Shown: positions 1-9,445, counted from the stretch's first letter. The stretch: 64,000 bases of DNA from Listeria_A hofi (GCF_963575615.1 NZ_CAUYTL010000010.1:30800-94799); one strand, 5' to 3'. Numbers and translations: made by a program. The notes: generated by a model not told the origin, from the sequence alone.

Positions 1-1
1 A

Positions 2-1087
2 GCTGTTGGGATTCGGACGGATCATGAGAGTACAACGGCAGTTGAGGCGATGGACCGTTTGCGTGCTGGCATGTTTGTGATGCTCCGTGAGGGAACGGTT
101 GGACGTGATATGATACATACGTTACCTGCTGTGAATCCGAAGAATAGCCATCGTTTCTGCTTTTGCACGGATGATAAATTAATTGATGATTTATTAGAAG
201 AGGGCTCAATCAACTACAATGTGCGGCTCGCGATAGCCAATGAGATTGATCCAGTGATGGCGATTCAGATGGCGACGATTAACGCGGCAACATGTCACAA
301 ATTACCTCATATTGGTGCTGTTGCAGCGGGTTATCAGGCGGATATTTTGTTTTTACGTGATTTGGAGACGGTGACAATCACGAAAGTAATGAAGCGTGGT
401 CAGGTTGTTGTTGATGATGGTATACGCGAGGAAGCTTTGTTTAAAAAGGCGGATAGTGCGTTTCAGTCACCGATGATTAGACATTCGCTACAAGTTGATG
501 ATTTGAAGCTTGCCATGAAGAATGCTACTGCTAATGTGATTGGTATGCAGCCAAATAGCTTGTTTACGGAACATTTGGTGGAAACGGTTAATGTTCAAGA
601 TGGTGAATTTCAAGTTTCGGTGGATGCGGATCAGTTGAAAATGGTCGTTGTCGAGCGGCACAAGGGAACAGGGTGCGTTGGTGTCGGGATTGTGAAAGGC
701 TTTGGTATTCGGAATGGAGCGATTGCGACGACGGTTGCGCATGATTCTCATAATATTGTGGCAGTCGGCTCGTCGGATGCGGACATTATGCTAGCTGTTG
801 AGCACATTACGAAAATTGGTGGCGGCGTTGCAGTTGTAAATGATGGAAAAGTAGCGGCGGATTTAGCATTGCCAATTGCTGGACTTTTGAGTGTGCAGCC
901 GTATGAGAAAATTCAATATCAGCTTGGACGACTAAATGATGCTTTCCGTGATGTGAGTGCGAAACAAGGTTTTGATCCATTTTTGACGTTATCGTTTTTG
1001 ACTTTACCAGTTATTCCGAATTTGAAATTGACAGATCAGGGATTATTTGATTTTAATCAGTTTGGTTTTATTGAAGTGGAGGTTTAG
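2..1087 (+). CDS. ade: Adenine deaminase, C-terminal part (5' end outside window)
   Basis: Adenine deaminase (amidohydrolase superfamily) converts adenine to hypoxanthine and ammonia for purine salvage in the cytoplasm. The reading frame is open from base 2, so the start and the N-terminal metal-binding residues lie to the left; 361 residues are visible. The segment GIRTDHESTTAVEAMDRL, the FCTDDK motif near residue 57, and the C-terminal glycine-rich part with VAHDSHNIVAVG and GGGVAVVNDGK match this family from start to end. The stop lies one base before the start of the virS-like gene, so the two are probably co-transcribed. In L. monocytogenes an ade gene sits in the same place, next to virS. 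Confidence 0.93.
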   Translation, partial: AVGIRTDHESTTAVEAMDRLRAGMFVMLREGTVGRDMIHTLPAVNPKNSHRFCFCTDDKLIDDLLEEGSINYNVRLAIANEIDPVMAIQMATINAATCHKLPHIGAVAAGYQADILFLRDLETVTITKVMKRGQVVVDDGIREEALFKKADSAFQSPMIRHSLQVDDLKLAMKNATANVIGMQPNSLFTEHLVETVNVQDGEFQVSVDADQLKMVVVERHKGTGCVGVGIVKGFGIRNGAIATTVAHDSHNIVAVGSSDADIMLAVEHITKIGGGVAVVNDGKVAADLALPIAGLLSVQPYEKIQYQLGRLNDAFRDVSAKQGFDPFLTLSFLTLPVIPNLKLTDQGLFDFNQFGFIEVEV

Positions 1088-1088
1088 T

Positions 1089-2132
1089 ATGAATTGGTGG
1101 AGCTATGTACGCGATAAGAAGTTTTTTCTATTGTTTTTTGTAGTCGTGATGTTTTTTATCGGTGTTTTGCTTGCCGTTGATCCGAATAGTCAGTTGACAC
1201 TCGGCAATATTATTTATTTGTATGTGTTTATGTTGCTGTTTTTGCTGGCGTATTTGGTACTCGGTTATTCGTTTAAACGTACGTATTGGAATGAGATGAA
1301 GCAATTGGTAGATGGCGAGATTGAGGAAAATATTCTCGAGTTATTGCCAAAACCGCGGACGCGCGAACAGGCTTTTTTCAATGAATTGATGCGAAAAAAA
1401 CATTGGGAGGAGCAGCGGGCGCTTACGAAGCTACGTGATAAGCAACAGGAGTATCATGATTTCATTTTATATTGGGTACACGAGGTGAAAACGCCGATTG
1501 TGGCGAGTAAAATGCTGATTAACAATCCCGATTTGAACGATCCTACGACGATTTATCGCGGTGTGGAGGCGGAGCTTGATTCGATTGATCGACTTGTCAT
1601 GCAGGCGCTTTATTATTCGCGACTGGACACGTTTGCAAAGGATTACTTTATTCAGGAAATGGCGCTAGGGCCTGTAATTCGAGATTGTGTGAAGCGTCAT
1701 TCGAAACTGTTTATTTCGAAAAAAATGAAGCTTGATTTGGCGGAAATTAAGGTCGATGTGCGCAGTGATAGCAAATGGCTCGGTTTTATTTTGGATCAGG
1801 TGATGACGAATGCGCTGAAATATACGGATGATGGCGGCGAAATTAAGGTTTGGTGTGATGTGAGTGCTTCTGATGGAACTGTGGCGCTACATATTCGTGA
1901 TAATGGTATCGGAATTAAGGATGAGGATTTGCCACGCGTTTTTGAGCAAGGTTTTACTGGAATGATTGGCCGGACGGAGAAGAAGGCAACGGGAATGGGA
2001 CTTTATTTAGCGCGACAAATGTCGGGTAAATTGGGGCATCAGATTGCTATCTCTTCGGAAAGTGGTGTTGGAACGGAGATTGTAATTACGTTTCAACAAA
2101 AAGAGGATTATTTATTAATTGCAAAGGACTGA
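1089..2132 (+). CDS. virS: VirS-like sensor histidine kinase
   Basis: Membrane histidine kinase of the small-sensor (BceS-like) type. Two transmembrane helices at about residues 11-31 and 40-60 leave almost no extracellular loop, the mark of intramembrane-sensing kinases that work with ABC transporters. The H-box YWVHEVKTPI puts the phosphorylated histidine at about residue 131. The N-box (MTNALKYT), G1 (DNGIGIKDED) and G2 (ATGMGLYLAR) complete the ATPase domain. The start at 1089 has GGAGG seven bases upstream. In Listeria, VirR/VirS responds to antimicrobial peptides and controls dlt and mprF, and an mprF gene lies at 49373. The identification as VirS uses this order next to ade. The response regulator is not in the window. 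Confidence 0.85.
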   Translation: MNWWSYVRDKKFFLLFFVVVMFFIGVLLAVDPNSQLTLGNIIYLYVFMLLFLLAYLVLGYSFKRTYWNEMKQLVDGEIEENILELLPKPRTREQAFFNELMRKKHWEEQRALTKLRDKQQEYHDFILYWVHEVKTPIVASKMLINNPDLNDPTTIYRGVEAELDSIDRLVMQALYYSRLDTFAKDYFIQEMALGPVIRDCVKRHSKLFISKKMKLDLAEIKVDVRSDSKWLGFILDQVMTNALKYTDDGGEIKVWCDVSASDGTVALHIRDNGIGIKDEDLPRVFEQGFTGMIGRTEKKATGMGLYLARQMSGKLGHQIAISSESGVGTEIVITFQQKEDYLLIAKD

Positions 2133-2138
2133 GGGCTT

Positions 2139-3233
2139 GTGGAGAAAAAATTGATTGTTCGCGGTGCGCCGCAGGAATTTGAGTGTCGCGTTGGTGCATG
2201 GGAGGCGCTTGGCGAGCATTTGGAACGTCGAGATGTGAAGCATATTTTGGTGATTCATGGTGGTGTTTCTTGGGAGAAAGTGCGCCGTTTTTTCCCAGAG
2301 TTGCCGGATGTGGACGCGATTTTTGAGGCGTATGGCGGGGAATGTTCGTTTGAGGAACGGGACCGGATGGCGGAACTGGCGCGAGATGTGGATGCTATTA
2401 TTGGTGTCGGAGGCGGGAAAATTGCGGATTTAGCGAAAGCGGTTGCGGTTTGCTTGGCATTGCCAGTCGTTATTTTACCAACCTTGGCGGCGACTTGTGC
2501 TGCTTGGACGCCACTTAGTGTGATGTATGACGCGCGCGGAGAGATGTTGCAATATGATATTTTTGCGCGAAGTAATGCGCTTGTGTTGCTTGATCCTGCG
2601 GTGATTTTGGATTCGCCAATCGAGTTGATGGTCGCTGGGATTGGTGATACATTGGCTAAATGGTACGAGGCAGATGTGATTATTTCGCAACTTGCGGAAC
2701 GTTCTGTTGCGATTGATATTTCGCTTTACACGGCAAAATTGTGTCGGGATATTTTGCTGGAATCGAGTGCTGCGGCGCTTGAGGCAATGCGTGAGGGTGA
2801 ACTGAGCGCGGCGTTTGTGAAAGTAGTTGAAACGAATATAATGATTGGTGGCATGGTCGGTGGTTTTGGTGATGATTATGGCCGAACTTCTGGCGCGCAT
2901 TCCATTCATGATGCGCTGACGGTTATGGAGGCGACGCATCATTTACTACATGGGGATAAAGTGGCATACGGTGTTTTTGTGCAATTGATGATTGAGGGAC
3001 GAGCGGATGAGATTATGAGATTGGTACCGTTCTATCGGGAGTTAGGATTGCCGAAGTGTTTGTATGATATGGGATTAGAAAGCTTGTCGGACATGGAATT
3101 AAAGCAGGTGGCAGAGCGCGCGACCGCGGTGGATGAGACGATTCACTTAATGCCGGGCGTGATTACAGCGGCCACTGTTTTGAAAGCAATCAAAGAATTG
3201 GAAGTTTTAATGACGGGAGTGCGTTCTATATGA
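2139..3233 (+). CDS. Iron-containing alcohol dehydrogenase family (GldA-like)
   Basis: NAD(P)-dependent, metal-containing dehydrogenase of the glycerol dehydrogenase/GldA branch, 364 residues, usual length. The nucleotide-binding GVGGGKIADLAKA is near residue 90. Metal ligands are visible as the Asp of AGIGDTLAKWYEA (about 170), the His of SGAHSIHDAL (about 250) and the His of HHLLHGDKVAYG (about 270). It begins with GTG at 2139, six bases after the virS stop, with a poor ribosome site, so translational coupling is likely. The substrate cannot be told; related enzymes act on glycerol, 2-oxo acids or hydroxyketones. A GldA-like gene holds this position in L. monocytogenes as I recall it. Confidence 0.82.
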   Translation: MEKKLIVRGAPQEFECRVGAWEALGEHLERRDVKHILVIHGGVSWEKVRRFFPELPDVDAIFEAYGGECSFEERDRMAELARDVDAIIGVGGGKIADLAKAVAVCLALPVVILPTLAATCAAWTPLSVMYDARGEMLQYDIFARSNALVLLDPAVILDSPIELMVAGIGDTLAKWYEADVIISQLAERSVAIDISLYTAKLCRDILLESSAAALEAMREGELSAAFVKVVETNIMIGGMVGGFGDDYGRTSGAHSIHDALTVMEATHHLLHGDKVAYGVFVQLMIEGRADEIMRLVPFYRELGLPKCLYDMGLESLSDMELKQVAERATAVDETIHLMPGVITAATVLKAIKELEVLMTGVRSI

Positions 3234-3724
3234 TTACGATTGACGTAGTAAAGCAAGAAGATGCAATCGGAGTTCGTGAGGTACTAGAAGCAAGTTTTCC
3301 AACGCACGCGGAAGCCAATCTAGTGGATGCGATTGTTGATTCTGAGCATTACGTGCCGGAACTTGCGCTTGTTGCGAGAAATGGCGCAGAAATTATTGGT
3401 TACAGTTTGCTGAGTGAGTGCTATATTGGAGAGGAACTAATTCTGGTATTAGCACCAGTTGCTGTGAAACCCGAATGGCAAGCACGGGGTATTGGTGCAC
3501 AGTTAATTGAGGCTGGGATTGTAAGAGCAAAAACCACAAACTACAGTTGTATCAGCGTTTTGGGCCATGAAACGTATTATCCACGATTCGGATTTGAGTT
3601 AGCAAAAAACTATCAAATTACGGCACCGTTTGACGTTCCAGACGTGAATTTTATGGTTTGTCCGCTAGCAGAAGCGACCCCAGCCGGAATGGTTCGCTAT
3701 CCAGCAAGTTTTGATGTTGTTTAG
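3230..3724 (+). CDS. GNAT N-acetyltransferase (YhbS-like)
   Basis: Acetyl-CoA-dependent N-acetyltransferase of the GNAT fold, 164 residues. Motif A, KPEWQARGIGAQLIEAG, near residue 83 gives the Q/R-x-x-G-x-G/A pyrophosphate loop. The C-terminal GHETYYPRFGFE is typical of the YhbS-like group. The start overlaps the stop of the upstream dehydrogenase by four bases (ATGA), so the two are translationally coupled and probably belong to the virS transcript. The acceptor substrate is unknown. Confidence 0.82.
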   Translation: MITIDVVKQEDAIGVREVLEASFPTHAEANLVDAIVDSEHYVPELALVARNGAEIIGYSLLSECYIGEELILVLAPVAVKPEWQARGIGAQLIEAGIVRAKTTNYSCISVLGHETYYPRFGFELAKNYQITAPFDVPDVNFMVCPLAEATPAGMVRYPASFDVV

Positions 3725-3758
3725 TAAGTGAAAAATGCTTAAAAAGGAGTTATTAACA

Positions 3759-4415
3759 ATGGATAATAAAGTGAAACGCTCTTCAGAAGCAGAAAATATT
3801 TTAGCTCAGATTAACGATCAAACGAAGCTCGGCGATTTAAGAAAAATTGCGAAAGATATTAAAAAAAATCACGAGCTGGCTATGGAACTTTGGTCAAGCG
3901 AAGCCTTTTTGCCGAGACTACTAGCTATCTTAATTATGGATAAAAAACTTCTCACGCAAGATACTTTAAATAAACTGGATAAAGACATGTTGATGCACCC
4001 TTTCAATGAGCGAAATAATTTGATGGACTGGTTAATGGCTAACCAACTTGCCAAAGATAAGAAAACAATTGCATTGATGGAATCCTGGGAAAACAGTGCT
4101 TCTGCTCTTCAACGGCGAATTTTTTGGTATTATCAAGCACGTCTCAGATGGACTGGGAAAACAGCACCGAAAAACACTGAGGTTTTGCTTTCCTCAATCG
4201 AAGCCAACATTGTGAAAGAAGAGCCAGAAGTAAAATGGGCTATGAATTTTTTGGCAGGTTGGATTGGTGTGTATGATGAAAGCAACCGTACCCGCTGTAT
4301 TAAACTAGGTGAGAAAACCGGGCTTTATAAAGGGGAGGCAGTGTCAAAAGGATGTACTCCTAACTATTTGCCAGAGTTTATTACAACGGAAGTTAATAAA
4401 CGACAGAATAGCTAG
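3759..4415 (+). CDS. DNA alkylation repair-like protein (AlkD family)
   Basis: Helical-repeat protein of about 218 residues resembling the AlkD/COG4912 DNA glycosylase family, which removes alkylated purines with HEAT-like repeats. The Trp-rich helices (MELWSSEAFLPRLLAI, MDWLMANQL, VKWAMNFLAGWIGV) support this, but I cannot assign the catalytic Asp and Trp with certainty. The start at 3759 is preferred over an in-frame ATG at 3735 because AAGGAG lies just before it. The gene opens the accessory block that separates the virS cluster from gltC and stands tail-to-tail with rloB. If the family call is wrong, it remains a soluble helical protein. Confidence 0.6.
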   Translation: MDNKVKRSSEAENILAQINDQTKLGDLRKIAKDIKKNHELAMELWSSEAFLPRLLAILIMDKKLLTQDTLNKLDKDMLMHPFNERNNLMDWLMANQLAKDKKTIALMESWENSASALQRRIFWYYQARLRWTGKTAPKNTEVLLSSIEANIVKEEPEVKWAMNFLAGWIGVYDESNRTRCIKLGEKTGLYKGEAVSKGCTPNYLPEFITTEVNKRQNS

Positions 4416-4446
4416 GCTTTTAAAAAAATTAATCCCCATTAATAAT

Positions 4447-5106
4447 TTAATCTCGACTAAGTGCCTGCAACTCCTTCACTAATAAATCCACATACGTGAA
4501 AGTTTCGCGGGTAATGAAGTAATCGAGCAGAGCTTCCTCTGTGAAATCAGGAAGTTCTGTTACATAGCGTTTTTTTTCACGCGCACTGCCAGATAGAATA
4601 ATTCTCCGAGATTTTTTTGCATTGGCGCTGGCTGCTCGTAAATTAGCATAGAGTCGCCCGCGTTCTTTGATGTACCAGCGCTCTTTTTTTGTATAGTCTC
4701 GGGCAACGGTTTTATTAAGTGCAGCTTGGGAGATGAACCGCTTCGTGTAGACGCCGTGGTACATGCAGAGCCAAACTTCAAAACTGCGGCCGGAAACGAA
4801 TAGTTGAGCATTATCGCCTAGACTTGCAAGATTACGGATTTTTTTCTTGACATATCGCAAGTTAGAGCGATCTTCTGTAAAATCCAAGTCGGTTATAATG
4901 AAAAATTTATCATCGGGATGAGCGCTGAATTTCAGCGCTTTTTTGAATTTGGTTTCTTGTGCGTGTGTGTAAATTTTTAGCTGGTAGTTTTTAAGTCTGC
5001 GTTGGAAAAGTAGTTTGAAATAGTGGGCTTCGCAGCTATTTGGTTTGACGCCACCACTATCTTCTGGAATGAAAAGATGAACGATTTTGCGAATTTCGCG
5101 GCTCAT
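4447..5106 (-). CDS. rloB: RloB-like protein (AbiLii-like)
   Basis: 219-residue protein of the RloB family, believed to have a TOPRIM-like nuclease fold. The N-terminal FIPEDSGGVKPNSCEAHYFKL, the acidic FFIITDLDFTEDRS near residue 68 and RSFEVWLCMYHG near residue 106 match the RloB pattern of conserved Glu/Asp followed by F-E-x-W-L. The ATG follows the TAA of the ATPase gene immediately, so the two form one unit. RloA/RloB pairs occur inside restriction-linked loci, and the lactococcal abortive-infection system AbiL has this ATPase-plus-RloB composition. Defence is inferred from family and pairing; no phage activity is shown here. Confidence 0.75.
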   Translation of the reverse strand: MSREIRKIVHLFIPEDSGGVKPNSCEAHYFKLLFQRRLKNYQLKIYTHAQETKFKKALKFSAHPDDKFFIITDLDFTEDRSNLRYVKKKIRNLASLGDNAQLFVSGRSFEVWLCMYHGVYTKRFISQAALNKTVARDYTKKERWYIKERGRLYANLRAASANAKKSRRIILSGSAREKKRYVTELPDFTEEALLDYFITRETFTYVDLLVKELQALSRD

Positions 5107-6444
5107 TTAAAACACCTCCGGAACGGCTCCAAAACGACCGTCTAAATAAAGCGTTATCCAATTATGATTTTCGTACGTGATTTCTTTAAATTCGCTAAGG
5201 CTAAACACTTCACTAGCTTGGGTTTCACGATCTTTCTGGATGAAAATAACTTGTTCTTTGGCGAAGCGATCAGGATTTAGCAACAGTGGATTGTGGGAAG
5301 CGATGATGAACTGGGCTTGTTGCTCGTTTTCTTGATGGATAAATTTGTTCAGCAAGCCTTCTTGGATTTTGGTGTGGTATTTGTTGTCGAATTCGTCGCT
5401 AATAAAGAGAATTTCATTTTCTAGCGCGTCGAAAAGTCGAATCGAACTCTCAAGAAATTTCTTTGTGCCGTCGGATTCCATGCTCATGCTTAGTGGATAA
5501 TTCACATCATCAACAATATGCGTGGTGCTGATTTCATAGCGGCGGTTTTTCTTCGTTGTCGCTATTAATTGGGCTTTCACTTCATTCGAAAAAGTAGCTT
5601 GTTCAATAGATGCCAACAGATTATCTGTCATATCAGTAATGGAAAAATCATGAATCGCAAAATCGAAATCGTAGAGTGTCTCTAGAATTTTATTTTTGAA
5701 ATCGCTATCATTGTTTATTTGTTCGGCAAATGCTTCTAGGGAATCGCCATCGAATTGCTTTGTTTGGAAACCTTTTGTGATTTGCCTCGCTAGGCAGTGG
5801 GATACTTTGTAGGCAGGTGAAGCTGTTTCCTTACTGAAATAGGCTGTGTTGATGTCGTGAATGAGCATGGAGAGAATGGATTTATGAGTAATGTTTTCCT
5901 GTTCGATTTTATTGAAAAGCGCTTTTAAATTAGTGTTTTTTTGAGAAATACGACTTTTAAATCTTTCAAAAATGGTAATCGGTTTTGATAATGTTGTTTT
6001 GAGCATTTTTTTGTATGTTAAGGATTCTTGTTGGATCTCCAAGCTCGCCACGTCGATGGCCAGTTCGTATGTGTATTGGATATCTTGGTTTTCCTGAAAA
6101 TTTGGCTCAATAAACGTCACAGAAAAGCGGCTTATAGTATCTTTTGTTTCTGAGAACTTGAAGCTGTCGGGCGTGACTTCAAAATCAGTTTTTTCGTTGT
6201 ACATGTGGCTTTTTTGAAGCATTGTGCGAATGAATTCGAAGGCATAGAGAAGATTGGTTTTACCGGATGCATTGGCGCCGTAAAGGATTGCCCCATTTAA
6301 GACGCATCTTTTTTTCTGGTTGTCGTAGTAAGTATAGAGTGTGTTTTGTTTGAAGACATTCACAGCGCTATACTGATAATCTAGGGTAATGCTTATTTTT
6401 TCATGTATCGAAAAGAAATTGGTGACGGTTATTTTAGAAAACAT
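5107..6444 (-). CDS. rloA: RloA-like AAA ATPase (AbiLi-like)
   Basis: 445-residue ABC/SMC-like ATPase of the AAA_21 type. Walker A GANASGKTNLL lies near residue 57, the Walker B region FISDEFDNKYHT near residue 345, and the switch histidine SHNPLLLN near residue 385. The layout, an N-terminal half-head, a long middle and a C-terminal half-head, is that of single-chain ATPases in OLD, AbiL and Rlo systems. AGGAGT lies eight bases before the ATG. It is first in a two-gene unit with rloB on the strand opposite to its neighbours and is absent from this place in the L. monocytogenes order I recall, so it was probably acquired. Confidence 0.78.
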   Translation of the reverse strand: MFSKITVTNFFSIHEKISITLDYQYSAVNVFKQNTLYTYYDNQKKRCVLNGAILYGANASGKTNLLYAFEFIRTMLQKSHMYNEKTDFEVTPDSFKFSETKDTISRFSVTFIEPNFQENQDIQYTYELAIDVASLEIQQESLTYKKMLKTTLSKPITIFERFKSRISQKNTNLKALFNKIEQENITHKSILSMLIHDINTAYFSKETASPAYKVSHCLARQITKGFQTKQFDGDSLEAFAEQINNDSDFKNKILETLYDFDFAIHDFSITDMTDNLLASIEQATFSNEVKAQLIATTKKNRRYEISTTHIVDDVNYPLSMSMESDGTKKFLESSIRLFDALENEILFISDEFDNKYHTKIQEGLLNKFIHQENEQQAQFIIASHNPLLLNPDRFAKEQVIFIQKDRETQASEVFSLSEFKEITYENHNWITLYLDGRFGAVPEVF

Positions 6445-6730
6445 CGAATTCGACTCCTATCCTTTTATTTTATTATACCATTTACTAAAAAAAAGAAGTT
6501 TTAATTTGTAGTAAATTACTGTAATTAACTTGCGGAGGTAGCTTTCTGCATAACGTAGTGTTAATAGAAATCCAATTTATCAAAGCTATACTATTTTATA
6601 GTTACATTGATTAAAAATAAGTATCCGTGATTACCTTATAATGAGGTATGTAATTGTGCTAACCTTATAAATACAACTAAAGTAATATTTAGTAGCCGTA
6701 ATTAATATTTTGACCGCATGGAGGATATTT

Positions 6731-7912
6731 ATGAAAAAAATTGCGATTATTTGCACCGAGGATAAGCCTGTACCAGCTGTAGAAGGAGGAGCAGTTGAAA
6801 CAATTGTTGAGAATATTATACGCTTAAATAAGAAAAAAAAACTAGCGAATATTGATATCTATTCGACTGCAAATGAAACGATAGATGTTGAAGGGGATGA
6901 AAATACTCGATATTATTTTTTTTAAGGAAAAAGCAGTAGAATTGAAAAACTAAGAAACAGAGTTGTACTCAAAATGGGATTTAAAAATATGTATAGGTGT
7001 CGTTTCTTAAATCAAGTTATCAAGCAACTGAAAGATTCAGATTACGATTATATTATAGTACAGAATAGACCACAATTTATATTAAAATTAAAAAAACACC
7101 TAAAAAATAGTAGTAAGATAATTTTGCATCTGCATAACAAGCACATTTTTACTAATTCTTTTTCAAGTTCATTAAATGAACAAATATATGATGGTTTTGA
7201 TGGTATTTTGGGGGTTAGTGATTTTATTCGAGAACAAGTTTTTCTACATGCGCCTCGAATGTGTGCTAATAAAGTAAAAACATTACAAAACATGGTAGAT
7301 ACGGAAAAATTTAAGTCAATGGCTGTAGAAAAGATAGCAGTATATGAAAAATTAGCCAATAAAAATGTCGTTTCTTTTCATGGAAGACTGATACCTGAAA
7401 AAGGTGTACTAGAGATGATAATTGCTTATAAGATAGCTGCCAAGTCAATTTCCAATCTAGCACTGCTTATTATTGGGAAATTAAATAATACGTCTTATTG
7501 TGAGCGTCTAAAAGAAGAAATGAATAAAGATATTATTTTTGTGGATGGTATCTCGCATTCAGAAATTGAAAAGTATCTGAGTATTGCTGATTTAAGTGTA
7601 GCCCCATCACTTTGTGACGAAGCAAGTGGTTTAGCACATCTAGAAAGTTTAGCGATGGGGAAACCATTAATTACAACAACTGGTGGTGGGCCAGAAGAAT
7701 TTATCGAGCACAGAAAAACTGGATTTTTAGTGGATGTTACACCTAATTTTGAAGAATCCCTAGCAGCACAGATTATAGATTGTTTTGAGGACCGAGAGCT
7801 AATGCTGAAAATAGGGGATAATGCAAGAGAATTTGTGGTTAAAAATCGTTCTTTAGACCAATATCTAGAAAACTTAGTATTCACATTAAATCTATTTGGA
7901 AGAAGGTCATAG
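6731..7912 (+). pseudogene. Family 4 glycosyltransferase interrupted by one in-frame stop
   Basis: Retaining glycosyltransferase of the GT4/GT-B type, complete except for a TAA at 6923-6925 (codon 65). The frame stays open on both sides: FF, stop, GKSSRIEKLRNRVVLKMGF continues without a shift. The N-terminal MKKIAIICTEDKPVPAVEGG is a typical donor-domain start. The C-terminal half carries FHGRLIPEKGVLEMI, LSIADLSVAPS and the E-x7-E motif EASGLAHLESLAMGKPL. GGAGG precedes the ATG at 6731. A single A-to-T change of an AAA codon within the run of T and A would explain the stop. The downstream part could start at ATG 6974 but lacks a clear ribosome site. Translation read-through or a base-call error are alternatives to decay. 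Confidence 0.8.
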
Positions 7913-8061
7913 TATTTAACTTTACAAAGCTAAGAACATGTTTTATATAGCATTGTAAAGAACTCCAAGATGATTTTTACAGGTTAGTCTAAAAATATAA
8001 GGCCATATGGCAGAAAGTAATTACTTGCAAGCAGAGAAAATAGAATCATTCAACCTCTTTA

Positions 8062-8513
8062 AAGTATGTTAACAAAAAATCACGGAACAGCAACTCGGAC
8101 GGCGACATGTTCCGTCTTTTTGTCGTGATAATCCCAACCGATCGCCGCAATTCCTGATCCATCAACGCAATGCTTCGCGTCTCTCTAAATATCGCCCCAT
8201 CTAAAATCATCTAGGGCAAAATGCTAATGCCAAGCACCAACCAATCCCTGAATCGTGTGGAAATCGCGGCTTTGAAAAATTGTCTCGAGTTTAATGCCTT
8301 TCATCCTCGCCGTATCTCCCACTAATGATACAAATCGAAATCTTTCGGGTTTCTCGTCCGCCAAATCTTTCAGCGCAACGGAATGCTCCCCAGCCAATCG
8401 ATGCTCGCTCGGCACAATCAATTTCTCATCAAAAAAACGATGGGGTATAATATCGCCAGTCACCAACATCTGCTTCAAATCGCGATTCGAACCTACCATA
8501 AAACGATACGTAA
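8062..8513 (-). pseudogene. Decayed copy of the gltC-type LysR gene (C-terminal part)
   Basis: On the minus strand this stretch aligns along its length with the 3' two-thirds of the intact gltC at 10772-11290, for example around the sequence encoding IFQSRDFHTIQGLVGA. It carries deletions of about 12 and 45 bases and frame changes, and it lacks the DNA-binding N-terminus. The similarity stops abruptly near 8513. It is a relic of a paralogous LysR regulator or of a local duplication. The same orientation as gltC, with a reductase and an exporter between, suggests an old regulator-plus-target unit. Confidence 0.8.
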
Positions 8514-8731
8514 TTTATGGTTCCTATTTGGATGATGACTGGACAGATGCTTGTGATATTGGTAAAGTGGCCTAAATCAGGGAATCATCAGGAAAAGTCT
8601 ACCATTGGAAAACATGAATTCAAGCACAAATATAGGATTTTTTCGCAAGGCGTTTTCCCGATGGAGCACCTTTTTGCGTGATTTTAACAAAGGTTTGACT
8701 ACCACATGTCACGAATTTGAAGCATTCATGC
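8514..8731. other. Remnant region without a convincing gene
   Basis: Between the LysR relic and the MerR-type promoter I find only short open frames with no ribosome sites. A fragment encoding DDDWTDACDIGKVA is protein-like but unassigned. A possible small hairpin pairs the bases around CGCAAGG and CCTTTTTGCG near 8647-8680. I read the stretch as decayed DNA. Confidence 0.4.
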
Positions 8732-8762
8732 TTGCCTTGGAGTGCACTCCATGTGTTTTAAT
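8732..8762 (+). promoter_or_regulatory. MerR-type promoter with palindromic operator
   Basis: A -35 box TTGCCT (8732-8737) and a -10 box TTTAAT (8757-8762) are separated by 19 bases, the overlong spacer typical of MerR-activated promoters. The spacer opens with the perfect palindrome TGGAGTGCACTCCA (8738-8751). A near-identical arrangement occurs at 20117-20147. It faces the short ORF at 8795 and the broken reductase. Confidence 0.7.
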
Positions 8763-8794
8763 TTACAGGCAGACGGTTGGAGGCGAGGTACAGA

Positions 8795-8866
8795 ATGAAC
8801 GCAAAATTACCTACAAAACTGCTCCAACTAAAAGAAGCTGCTGAGTTGGGAGATTGTAAAATATGA
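8795..8866 (+). CDS. Short ORF (23 codons), possible truncated gene start
   Basis: The ORF MNAKLPTKLLQLKEAAELG... follows the MerR-type promoter, with GGAGGCGAGG ten or so bases before the ATG, so it looks translated. It ends in TGA overlapping the ATG of the next frame (ATATGA arrangement). It may be the remnant of a longer protein or a leader peptide. No family is assigned. Confidence 0.35.
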   Translation: MNAKLPTKLLQLKEAAELGDCKI

Positions 8867-9369
8867 AGAAAATAATCGCTTTTTCGGCTATGGCTGTAGT
8901 CGTGCTAGCTATATGCGTTGTCGTAGCTATAGAGGTTAAAGGAGAGGACAAACAAATGAGTCATGCCAATTTATTTATCAATGCAAGTAAGAATCGGGAC
9001 GGGAATACGACAAGGTTAGCCAAGGACTATTTTGACGGGCAACCTTATAAGCAAGTTAATTTAGTGGATTATGATATCAAGCAACTTGGGCAAAATAGCG
9101 ATCCAGATGATTTTGAAAAGGTTCGTTCTGAGATTGAATAGGCTAAAAATATTGTGATTGGTACGCCTGTTTACTGGTCCGATATGACGGGGCTATTGAA
9201 AACGTTTATTGATCGACACGAGACGGTGGATACAAGATATGATGGGAAAAATGTGAAGATTATTGTTCAAGGTTCTAGCCCCACGGAAGGGGAAATCGCA
9301 GCCATTTCGCATGTGTTAGAGCATTGGACGGAACGGTTTAGTATGGAATATAAAGGAGTAATCAAATAG
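8863..9369 (+). pseudogene. NAD(P)H-dependent FMN reductase-like gene with in-frame stop
   Basis: Flavodoxin-fold reductase of the WrbA/FMN-reductase type. LFINASKNRDGNTTRLAK is the FMN phosphate loop, and VIGTPVYWSDMTGLLKTFIDRHE is the second flavin-binding segment. The two lie in one frame but are separated by TAG at 9139-9141, where RSEIE, stop, AKNIVIGTP reads like a Lys codon AAG turned into TAG. The likely original start is ATG 8956, with AAAGGAGAGG before it. The same frame opens further upstream at 8863 with a hydrophobic stretch resembling a signal sequence. It is therefore either a cytoplasmic enzyme of 137 residues or a membrane-anchored form. The MerR-type promoter upstream fits a redox or electrophile response. 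Confidence 0.72.
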
Positions 9370-9445
9370 CAAAAATAGTAAACCTACCTGGTATTAAAAG
9401 ACGACCAAGCAAGGCAATATGAAAAATTGGAGTGAATGATACAAA

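Noticed and set aside
6900..6960. Two compensating frameshifts in the glycosyltransferase
   Set aside because: The frame after the TAA is itself open and protein-like (GKSSRIEKLRNRV), so one nonsense change explains the gap more simply.
8605..8844. Open frame of 79 codons (start near 8605)
   Set aside because: It runs across the MerR-type promoter and the start of another ORF, has no ribosome site and no protein-like composition.
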